Source: an uncultured Eubacteriales bacterium (GTDB lineage Bacteria; Bacillota; Clostridia; Oscillospirales; CAG-272). Taken from it: DNA of 9,116 nucleotides. The DNA lies in the NCBI GenBank assembly GCA_949286815.1, contig CASEEB010000215.1, positions 1 through 9,116 on the forward strand, in the 5' to 3' direction. Position 1 is the first letter of the stretch. Each line of letters begins with the position of its first letter. Below are positions 1 to 5,364 of this stretch, piece by piece. A program made the translations under genes and the position numbers. The notes below the pieces were generated by a model that was not told the DNA's origin, did no database searches, and saw only the letters and a program-made list of their open reading frames with translations.

Positions 1-107
1 GTTTCAAACAGGTAAGGTCACTTGCAGACTACGAGTTTGATAGGTCGGAGGTGTAAGTACAGTAATGTATTCAGCTGACCGATACTAATAGACCGAGGGC
101 TTGAACC
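1..107 (+). rRNA. rrl: 23S ribosomal RNA, 3' end (partial)
   Basis: This is the extreme 3' end of the large-subunit rRNA, cut by the left edge of the window. The segment ending in CTGACCGATACTAATAGACC and GAGGGCTTGAACC matches the universally conserved 3' end of bacterial 23S rRNA, whose last bases pair with the GGTTAAG-type 5' end. The mature end is placed at about base 107 by analogy, with an uncertainty of a few bases. GAACC (103-107) can also pair with GGTTC (115-119) just downstream, which may be fortuitous or may take part in precursor processing. No 5S gene or tRNA follows before the terminator. Confidence 0.96.
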
Positions 108-108
108 T

Positions 109-207
109 TTTGTGGGTTCTGCTTGTTTGAGTTTCTTTTCTTCTCTCTCCCTCCTACACTCTTTTCCCTTACTTCTTTGTCGGGTTTTGAAAATATTATA
201 AAATAAT
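109..207 (+). other. rRNA operon 3' trailer with pyrimidine-rich tract, no 5S gene
   Basis: This spacer lies between the end of 23S and the terminator. From 132 to 178 it is almost entirely C and T, with only three purines. It shows none of the conserved 5S landmarks, such as the CCCGAACACAG-type loop, and no tRNA-like arms. It is probably transcribed as the 3' trailer of the rRNA precursor. I see no ORF in it. Confidence 0.6.
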
Positions 208-229
208 GCACGGTTATGCCGTGTTTTTT
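208..229 (+). terminator. Intrinsic terminator of the rRNA operon
   Basis: CACGG (209-213) pairs perfectly with CCGTG (219-223) around a five-base TTATG loop, and six T residues follow directly (224-229). A-rich bases before the stem can extend pairing into the T-run. Position and form fit a rho-independent terminator ending the rRNA transcript. Confidence 0.8.
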
Positions 230-234
230 ATTTT

Positions 235-478
235 ATATTTAAATTTTCGGACTGTCTATTAATGTTTGATTATTGAAGCACGGTTTATGCGACTTGTTTA
301 TCAAAGAGCATTTAATGGAGTTTAATAATATACATACTAAACTGCCGCCTTATCAAAAGGGCATAAGGCGCATTTTTGTCTTGCCAAAATTGCGGACATT
401 TTGGTTGGCAAAATTATCATAGCTTTTTGCCGTATATTAACTGAAAGTTATATTAAATATTAGAAAAGATAAAATCAT
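235..478. other. AT-rich spacer with two inverted repeats
   Basis: There is no gene here. Two hairpins stand out. CGCCTTAT (346-353) pairs with ATAAGGCG (363-370) across a nine-base loop and is followed by CATTTTTG, so it is terminator-like on the + strand. TTGCCAA (381-387) pairs with TTGGCAA (405-411), and an alternative pairing of CCAAAAT (384-390) with ATTTTGG (398-404) competes with it. The first may be a second terminator for readthrough from the rRNA operon. A weak promoter candidate for the next gene lies at the right end: TTGCCG at 427-432 and TATATT at 449-454 with a 16-base spacer. I regard it as only suggestive. Confidence 0.5.
346..377 (+). terminator. Possible second intrinsic terminator
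   Basis: An eight-base-pair perfect stem (346-353 with 363-370) has a nine-base loop and is followed by a short T-run. It lies about 120 bases beyond the rRNA terminator and about 100 bases before the next gene. It could back up the rRNA terminator or insulate the membrane-protein gene. The T-run is interrupted (CATTTTTGTCTT), so efficiency is uncertain. Confidence 0.45.
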
Positions 479-1525
479 ATGAAAATAAGTATTTTTACGC
501 TGATTTTCGGCATTATTCTTTTTATTACCGTTGCGGTATTTATTTATAAGTGGAGAAAAGACGGGATTTTTAAATCGGTTATAAAAACTGTCGTTTTGTT
601 TTTTTACGTGTTTATATCGTGTCTCGCGACATCAAAGCTTAAATATATCTTTGCGGATTTGATATATGAAAACGTGTCTGAAAGCTTGCCTGAAGAATTT
701 TTGGACTTATTGACCGCTATGGGCGAGGTTGGAAAAGAATCTTTTACACTGATTTCGGTTCCGGTTATCTTTACTTTGATTTTTATTGCGGTATATGTGA
801 TTTTGTGTATTATTGTAAGTTCAATATTGAATATATCAGGTAAAAAAGCTGCTTTGAAAAGAAAGAAAGCGCTGTTTCCGAAGTTGTTGGCGGCGATAAA
901 CGGCATTATTTTCTTTTCACTTATAATGTTTCCGGTATCATCTTATGTTAATACTTCCTCCTTGCTGATAGAAAATGTGGGACTTGCGGTTTCTTCATGT
1001 GACAGCATAGTGGAAAATAAAGAAATAAGAGCCGGAAATTTTTACTCCGGCGATATAAACGGTTTTTTAATAAAGGTACAGGATGAGATTTTCATACCGA
1101 TTGACAGAGACATAATTTGCGGAAGTTTATATGAATTGACCGGCAGAAATATAATGAAAACACTGACTGATTACGATATTGAAGATGAGAAAACGAGCAT
1201 ATCGGAAGAGTGGGACGACATAACCAGAACATTGGGAAACATTATATGGGTTTTCGGAGACGGTAAGACCGATTATTTGTCGGAGGAAAAACAGGAATTT
1301 GTTTTGGAACTGATTGATGAAAACAAATCCTTGACCGTGAGAAAGGTTATGGCGGATACGCTGAAATATGCGTCGGGAAAATGGACAAGCTGTCAGACTT
1401 TTATGAAAATAGATCCTCCTGCCGTTGACAGCGTGTATTTTGCCTGTTTAAGATTATTTAAAAATACAAGTAAAGAAACGATTTGTTTAGATTTAAACAA
1501 ATACTTTACCGCAATGCCGAATTAA
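479..1525 (+). CDS. CvpA-like four-helix membrane protein with soluble C-terminal part
   Basis: The product is a 348-residue membrane protein of unknown function. Four hydrophobic segments are visible at about residues 5-23, 33-52, 90-117 and 133-156. Positive loops (KWRKDG after helix 1, and GKKAALKRKK near 121-130 after helix 3) suggest both termini lie outside the cytoplasm. Residues 157-348 are hydrophilic, end in the sequence FTAMPN, and carry no domain I recognise. The pattern of a basic loop plus GIFKSV after helix 1, and a LLAAINGIIFF segment in helix 4, resembles CvpA (colicin V production) family proteins, but that match is by eye. Usual CvpA proteins are about 160-220 residues, so the tail would be an extension. 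The ATG at 479 has only a weak A-rich ribosome site (AGAAAAGA). The gene stands alone between the rRNA spacer and a candidate ncRNA, and no terminator is seen directly after its stop. Confidence 0.75.
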   Translation: MKISIFTLIFGIILFITVAVFIYKWRKDGIFKSVIKTVVLFFYVFISCLATSKLKYIFADLIYENVSESLPEEFLDLLTAMGEVGKESFTLISVPVIFTLIFIAVYVILCIIVSSILNISGKKAALKRKKALFPKLLAAINGIIFFSLIMFPVSSYVNTSSLLIENVGLAVSSCDSIVENKEIRAGNFYSGDINGFLIKVQDEIFIPIDRDIICGSLYELTGRNIMKTLTDYDIEDEKTSISEEWDDITRTLGNIIWVFGDGKTDYLSEEKQEFVLELIDENKSLTVRKVMADTLKYASGKWTSCQTFMKIDPPAVDSVYFACLRLFKNTSKETICLDLNKYFTAMPN

Positions 1526-1569
1526 AATATTGTTTAACAAATAATTTTTTGGAAGCATATTATTTTGTG

Positions 1570-1597
1570 TTGACAAAACATTAAATTATGGTATAAT
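1570..1597 (+). promoter_or_regulatory. Strong sigma-A-type promoter with extended -10
   Basis: A perfect TTGACA (-35, 1570-1575) and a perfect TATAAT (-10, 1592-1597) are separated by 16 bases. TGG directly before the -10 makes a TGN extended -10. Transcription would start near 1604. No convincing start codon with a ribosome site follows for about 450 bases, so the promoter appears to drive an RNA or a long leader. Confidence 0.85.
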
Positions 1598-1603
1598 GTA
1601 TAA

Positions 1604-1948
1604 CAAATGTTGCATACAGCGTAAAGAACACAAAAGAATTATAAATGCGGCTACAGGCGCGGCTTTGTCTTCGCAAAAGCTGTTTGGACTGTGTTTTATG
1701 TTAAACCTGATATTATGAGAGGGGATGTGGCGACGATGCTTTATACAGTGGTTGCTTATTGCATTAATACTGTGAATACGCGAGACGATAAAACCATTGA
1801 CGGGCAATTGTCTGGCTTGTGTCGTCGTACCCTGATTATATAATTTTATTATATCACCAATATGACCAAGACATTTTTAAGAATAAAGATTGTATAAAAG
1901 GATAATACGGCGCAGGTCGGACTCGGATTCGATTTGCACCGTTTTTTT
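1604..1948 (+). ncRNA. Candidate structured ncRNA or long regulatory leader, family not recognised
   Basis: The unit of about 345 bases is bounded by a near-consensus promoter and an intrinsic terminator. The longest + strand ORF with a visible start is only about 19 codons. Complementary arms are visible. CGGCTTTG (1660-1667) pairs with CAAAAGCTG (1674-1682) with one bulge. TGATAT (1708-1713) pairs with ATATCA (1851-1856). AGGG (1720-1723) pairs with CCCT (1830-1833). CGACGA (1731-1736) pairs with TCGTCG (1822-1827), and ACAGT (1745-1749) pairs with ACTGT (1769-1773). The last four nest as a multi-branched fold. I found no signature of tmRNA, RNase P RNA, SRP RNA, a T-box or the common riboswitches. 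6S RNA is not excluded, since it varies greatly in sequence. It could be free-standing or could control the acetyltransferase gene at 2057. The 5' end is inferred from the promoter and the 3' end from the terminator. Confidence 0.55.
1908..1948 (+). terminator. Intrinsic terminator of the candidate ncRNA
   Basis: An 11-position stem (1908-1918 with 1931-1941) pairs at ten positions, including two G-T wobbles, with one C-A mismatch. A 12-base loop and seven T residues (1942-1948) complete it. If the upstream RNA is a leader for the gene at 2057, this hairpin would be its attenuator. If not, it ends the ncRNA. Confidence 0.75.
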
Positions 1949-2056
1949 ATATTTTGGGGTTTATTTAAAAACAGAAGCGCACTCAGGGCAACATGAATAC
2001 AAAATGAAATGGATTGAGTTCTGATATTTTCAGAAAAGAACGAAAGGAATAGGACG

Positions 2057-3067
2057 ATGATTGTTTCAATAAGACCTACCGTTGCTTCGGAAGCGGGAAT
2101 ATTATCAAGATTACAAAAGGATGCGTTTTTACAGGTATACGAAAAATATCACGATGAGAGGAATCCATGCTTGCGGGGGGAAGACGATATTTTAAGACGG
2201 CTGAATAAGCAGAACAGATATTTCACTGTATTGTGCGATGAAAAAATCGTCGGTGGTATTTGCTTTCGCTGTAACGGAACAAGACCTCCCGATCGCAAAA
2301 TTGAAGAAGGTGAATACTATCTTTGTCGTGTTTACATTCATCCCGATTATCAAAACAGGAAAATAGCAAGCCGGGCAATTTTACTGTGCGAAAAGGAATT
2401 TCCCGACGCGAAGACTTTTTATGTTGATTTCCCGAAGGATATGGAGAAAAACCGAAAGTGTTACGAAAGCGCGGGATATAGTGATACCGGGGAGACACTG
2501 TATATGGAAGGAACACCGGAATTGGCTGTATATATAAAGAAAATTGACAGAATTGAGAGTGGTGTCATAGCTATGCCTGCTGTGCCTGCAATATTTGAGG
2601 TTGACAAAGAGGAACTCCCACGGTGCCTTGATGTTGTCCGCCGAAGCTTCAAAACGGTTGCCGAAGAATTCGGGCTTACAAAAGAAAACTGTCCGAGGCA
2701 TACGAGTTTTATTACTATTGATTTTCTTGAAGCCCAGATGAGTATGGGATGGCATATGTACGGCCTGTACGCCGGGAAGCAGATTATCGGTTATATGTCA
2801 CTTTCTAAAGAAGGAGACGAAGTCTTCGAGCTGCACAACCTTGCTGTTCTGTCGGAGTACCGACACGTCGGATTTGGTAATCTTCTGCTTGATTACTCAA
2901 AGAATGCTGTCAGATCATTGGGCGGAAAAGTAATAAAAATAGGTATTATCGAAGAAAGTGCTGTGCTGAAAAATTGGTATATTGCCAATGGTTTTGTACA
3001 TACCGGGACAAAGAAATTCGCTCATCTGCCGTTTACAAGCGGATATCTTGAATGGAGAGGGGATTGA
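2057..3067 (+). CDS. Tandem (double-domain) GNAT acetyltransferase
   Basis: The 336-residue protein has two GNAT-fold (Gcn5-related) N-acetyltransferase domains, expected to move an acetyl group from acetyl-CoA to an unknown amine substrate in the cytoplasm. Domain 1 (about 1-160) has the LCRVYIHPDYQNRKIA stretch (89-104) and NRKCYESAGY (132-141). Its acetyl-CoA loop reads Q-N-R-K-I-A, so the usual central glycine is a lysine and binding may be weakened. Domain 2 (about 172-334) has the intact loop R-H-V-G-F-G (269-274) after ELHNLAVLSEY, then WYIANGF (307-313) and a KKFAHLPFTSGYLEW end (319-333), typical of stand-alone clostridial GNATs. Met172 sits where such a stand-alone protein would begin, which suggests a gene fusion. 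A good ribosome site, AAAGGA (2043-2048), lies eight bases before the ATG. The gene leads a tight cluster with the phosphorylase at 3071. No promoter of its own is obvious. Confidence 0.88.
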   Translation: MIVSIRPTVASEAGILSRLQKDAFLQVYEKYHDERNPCLRGEDDILRRLNKQNRYFTVLCDEKIVGGICFRCNGTRPPDRKIEEGEYYLCRVYIHPDYQNRKIASRAILLCEKEFPDAKTFYVDFPKDMEKNRKCYESAGYSDTGETLYMEGTPELAVYIKKIDRIESGVIAMPAVPAIFEVDKEELPRCLDVVRRSFKTVAEEFGLTKENCPRHTSFITIDFLEAQMSMGWHMYGLYAGKQIIGYMSLSKEGDEVFELHNLAVLSEYRHVGFGNLLLDYSKNAVRSLGGKVIKIGIIEESAVLKNWYIANGFVHTGTKKFAHLPFTSGYLEWRGD

Positions 3068-3070
3068 AGT

Positions 3071-3835
3071 ATGATAATTAAGAACGAATTTCCTATTTTG
3101 GAGTTTGACACGGATTGGTCGGCCGTCATAATGCCGACGCACGAGAATCTGAATCTGAAGCTACCTAAAAAGGCCGTATTCGCCTTTTTAGGAGAGCATA
3201 TTGATGAATATGCGAAATCGCATGAAGCCTTTTTGGTCGGTAAGTTTGTGTCGGCAACGAAAGACTACCCGATATATGTTGTCAGGTACAAAGGAGAAGA
3301 TGTGTGTCTGTGTCAGGCACCTGTAGGAGCCTCCCCCGCAGCTCAGCTGTTGGATTGGTTAATTGGATATGGCGTGCGGGAAATCATTACCGGCGGATGT
3401 TGCGGAGCGCTTACGGCTTTTGAAGAGAATGTTTTTCTTATTCCTTACAAAGCATTGCGGGATGAAGGAACTTCGTACCATTATATGAAGCCGTCGCGCT
3501 TTGTGGAAATCAATGCGATTGCCATGAAAGCAATCAAAAAGACCGTTGCCGAACACGGGCTTGAATACCGTGAAGTAATAACCTGGACAACCGATGGGTT
3601 CTATCGTGAAACTAAGGAAAAGGTAGCGTACAGAAAGCGGGAGGGCTGCGAGGTAGTGGAAATGGAATGTGCCGCTCTCGCCGCGTGTGCATCTCTTCGT
3701 AATGCCGTATGGGGATGTATTCTGTTTACCGCGGATACGCTGGCTGATGTTGAAAATTACGATGAACGTAACTGGGGTGCCGACTCTTTTTCATATGCGC
3801 TTGAGTTGTGTCTGGATGCGGTTATAAACATATGA
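3071..3835 (+). CDS. Nucleoside phosphorylase (PNP/UDP family 1)
   Basis: The 254-residue cytoplasmic enzyme belongs to the hexameric purine-nucleoside/uridine phosphorylase superfamily, which splits nucleosides with phosphate into base and ribose 1-phosphate. Family landmarks are present in order: APVGASPAA (83-91), the glycine-rich GGCCGAL (108-114), RDEGTSYHY (130-138), EVVEMECAAL (194-203) with the ribose-binding Glu-Met-Glu, and TADTL (220-224), whose Asp222 is at the position of the catalytic acid. Length is typical. The exact substrate (uridine, a purine nucleoside or a related compound) cannot be told by eye, and the neighbouring acetyltransferases give no hint. The start is three bases after the previous stop, and its ribosome site GGAGAGGGG (3054-3062) lies inside the end of the upstream gene, so the two are almost certainly co-transcribed and translationally coupled. 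Confidence 0.88.
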   Translation: MIIKNEFPILEFDTDWSAVIMPTHENLNLKLPKKAVFAFLGEHIDEYAKSHEAFLVGKFVSATKDYPIYVVRYKGEDVCLCQAPVGASPAAQLLDWLIGYGVREIITGGCCGALTAFEENVFLIPYKALRDEGTSYHYMKPSRFVEINAIAMKAIKKTVAEHGLEYREVITWTTDGFYRETKEKVAYRKREGCEVVEMECAALAACASLRNAVWGCILFTADTLADVENYDERNWGADSFSYALELCLDAVINI

Positions 3836-3864
3836 TATTGGTTCAATTGATTGATTTCGGGCAG

Positions 3865-3871
3865 AAAGGAG
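3865..3871 (+). promoter_or_regulatory. Ribosome binding site that fixes the start at 3881
   Basis: AAAGGAG at 3865-3871 lies nine bases before the ATG at 3881. The in-frame TTG at 3851 lies upstream of this site, so the longer reading with ten extra residues (MISGRKESDK) is unlikely. Confidence 0.85.
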
Positions 3872-3880
3872 AGCGACAAA

Positions 3881-4426
3881 ATGATATTTGACGAAAAGAA
3901 AATTACCTTAAAAGACGGCAGAACGGCTATATTGAAAAGTCCGTGTGTTGAGGATGCCGAAAAGATGCTGAACTTCATAAAGAAATCTTGCGGTGAAACT
4001 GATTTTCTCGCGCGTTATCCGGAAGAGTGGTGTATAGATGTGGAACAAGAAGAAGCTTGGGTAAAACGTATGCTTGACTCGCCTGATATTTTGACAATGA
4101 CCTGTTATGTGGACAATGAGGTCGCGGGAAACTGCGAGTTAAGATTCAAAAGCGGAATAAAAACATCACACCGTGCGGAAGTTGCGATTGCGATTCTCAG
4201 GGAATATTGGAATCTTGGCATAGGTTCCTCAATGTTTTCTGAGCTTATTTCCGAGGCGAGAAAACGGGGCACCGGGATTATGGAGCTTGAGTTTATGGAA
4301 GGCAACGAACGCGCAAAACGTCTTTACGAAAAATTCGGTTTTCGTGTCGTGTCAGAAAAACCGAATGCGTATAAGCTTAAAGACGGAACGATGAGAAAAG
4401 AATACTATATGCAGAAGTATTTATAA
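3881..4426 (+). CDS. GNAT family N-acetyltransferase, RimI-like type
   Basis: A 181-residue single-domain acetyltransferase. The acetyl-CoA pyrophosphate loop is clear in REYWNLGIGSSM (107-118), with the family Gly-x-Gly at 113-115. The C-terminal motif NERAKRLYEKFGF (142-154) is the classic GNAT segment that closes the domain, and a strand with HRAEVAIAI (97-105) precedes the loop. The acceptor substrate is unknown. Proteins of this build include ribosomal-protein and small-molecule acetyltransferases, so no symbol is given. The ATG at 3881 is chosen over the upstream TTG because a strong ribosome site separates them. It follows the phosphorylase by 45 bases with no terminator between, so it is probably the last gene of the three-gene cluster. 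A 12-base-pair inverted repeat follows. Confidence 0.87.
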   Translation: MIFDEKKITLKDGRTAILKSPCVEDAEKMLNFIKKSCGETDFLARYPEEWCIDVEQEEAWVKRMLDSPDILTMTCYVDNEVAGNCELRFKSGIKTSHRAEVAIAILREYWNLGIGSSMFSELISEARKRGTGIMELEFMEGNERAKRLYEKFGFRVVSEKPNAYKLKDGTMRKEYYMQKYL

Positions 4427-4473
4427 ATGTCGCATTTACAATTTATTTGAGGTTTAAGTGTCCGTAAAGACGG

Positions 4474-4515
4474 TTTATGCTCCGGGATTATTTTCCGGAG
4501 CATAAAGATTATTAT
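4474..4515 (+). terminator. Long inverted repeat, likely terminator of the acetyltransferase cluster
   Basis: TTTATGCTCCGG (4474-4485) and CCGGAGCATAAA (4495-4506) form a perfect 12-base-pair stem with a nine-base loop, 47 bases after the last stop codon. The following GATTATTATAC is T-rich but not a clean T-run, so termination strength is uncertain. The symmetry would also allow it to act on the other strand. Confidence 0.6.
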
Positions 4516-4899
4516 ACAGATTGCTGACAAAGGTAATAGCACTGTCAAAATGACGGAAAGTTTTTGCCCGTCTTTTTCAAAATGCGGCGCGGTGGGGTGC
4601 GATGCGCCCCCTTTCTGCAAAGAAAAGGCGGCTATGGATTTTGTGTTATTTCACGAACTTTTGTTTTTGATATGGAGTTTGTCAGTAGTCTGATTATTAT
4701 ATTATATTTGTCTGAGAAGAACTTTTATACATTATTGTATTGCCAAAATTTGTCTCTTTTTAAGCGCTGTTTTTGCTTCCATACTAATTATATGAAGACG
4801 AAACTCAATATCAGGTGGAATAAATTTACAAAATTAACGGTCAAGTGAAGACGTAAAAATATCATATCACCCAAATATGAAAAATTTTAATAAAAATAC
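4507..4899. other. Non-coding spacer with several small hairpins
   Basis: I see no convincing gene. A + strand reading frame of 94 codons (4564-4848) has no good ribosome site and a composition unlike the real genes here. Visible structure includes TGACA paired with TGTCA near 4524-4546, GACGG (4552-4556) paired with CCGTC (4568-4572) and followed by TTTTT, and a GC-rich hairpin, GGGGTGC (4594-4600) with GCGCCCC (4604-4610), closing a three-base loop. The GC-rich patch at about 4584-4630 differs from the AT-rich surroundings. The block could be a dispersed repeat or a small transcript, but nothing in the window repeats it. Confidence 0.45.
4552..4577 (+). terminator. Short terminator-like hairpin
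   Basis: GACGG (4552-4556) pairs with CCGTC (4568-4572) around an 11-base loop, followed by five T residues (4573-4577). It lies downstream of the long inverted repeat and may be a second terminator of the acetyltransferase cluster. The five-base-pair stem is short. Confidence 0.4.
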
Positions 4900-4928
4900 T
4901 TGAAATTTAATCCAAATTGTGTTATACT
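4900..4928 (+). promoter_or_regulatory. Promoter of the V/A-ATPase operon
   Basis: TTGAAA (4900-4905) and TATACT (4923-4928) are each one base from consensus and are separated by the ideal 17 bases. TGT directly before the -10 gives a TGN extended -10. Transcription would start near 4935, leaving a leader of about 100 bases. The leader contains CTGT-AAAT-ACAG and CGG/CCG small hairpins but no riboswitch I recognise. Confidence 0.8.
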
Positions 4929-5037
4929 TTTTGTGAATAATACTGTAAATACAGATTTGCCGAATTTGAGTGAAAAGCGGGATTTTTTTCCGTGATTAAA
5001 TTAAAGGCATTTTATGTAAAGATGTGGAAAGGCATGG

Positions 5038-5364
5038 ATGATTATGTCAAAGGAAGCGGTACTGAAGGTAAAAGAGGCTGAGGCTGAAGCCCGCAAAATA
5101 ATTGAAGATGCGACCGAAAAGGCAAGAATTATGGTAGACCATGCACAGGAAAGCATGAAAAATAAATGCAGTGAATACGAGGCGGAGTTGGAAGAGGACT
5201 TTGCAAAAAGGGTCGGACAGGTGAGAGACGACGCGTCCGCACTTGTTGAGGATAACCGAAGGAAAGCGGCTTTCAGGACCAAATGGGCGGAGAAGAAAGC
5301 GCGGATGAATATGAATGACGCCGTAAGAATCGTTTTGCGGAGGATTATATCCGAATGTCAATAA
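5038..5364 (+). CDS. ntpF: V/A-type ATPase G/H-like peripheral stalk subunit (NtpF-like)
   Basis: A 108-residue, highly charged, Ala-rich, helical protein with no membrane segment. Residues about 5-95 form one long coiled coil with 11-residue spacing (AEAEARKIIEDATEKAR near 14-30), as expected for the G/H subunit that pairs with subunit E to make the peripheral stalk. The assignment rests on position directly before subunit I, as ntpF is in Enterococcus hirae, together with size and coiled-coil character. Such subunits have little sequence conservation. The ribosome site GGAAAGG (5026-5032) is five bases from the ATG at 5038 and 11 from a second in-frame ATG at 5044, so either may start translation. 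The stop overlaps the start of the next gene by ten bases, pointing to coupled translation. It is the first gene after the promoter at 4900-4928. Confidence 0.78.
   Translation: MIMSKEAVLKVKEAEAEARKIIEDATEKARIMVDHAQESMKNKCSEYEAELEEDFAKRVGQVRDDASALVEDNRRKAAFRTKWAEKKARMNMNDAVRIVLRRIISECQ

Noticed and set aside
1586..1807. Minus-strand reading frame of 73 codons across the candidate ncRNA
   Set aside because: It has no ribosome site, its composition is unlike the real genes, and it runs against a strong + strand promoter.
1908..1948. TTCGATT near a 3' end, resembling the T-loop of a tmRNA or tRNA
   Set aside because: The bases flanking the loop do not form a T-stem, and there is no acceptor partner or CCA end. 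The same bases form the terminator stem instead.
3851..3880. Ten-codon N-terminal extension of the single-domain acetyltransferase from a TTG
   Set aside because: The strong AAAGGAG site lies inside the extension and points to the ATG at 3881.
4564..4848. Plus-strand reading frame of 94 codons in the gap before the ATPase operon
   Set aside because: There is no ribosome site before its ATG, it starts inside a terminator-like hairpin, and its product has no recognisable domain and is rich in Cys and Phe unlike its neighbours.
5034..5081. ATG at 5034 as an alternative start just before the stalk subunit
   Set aside because: It is in a different frame and meets a stop after 15 codons.
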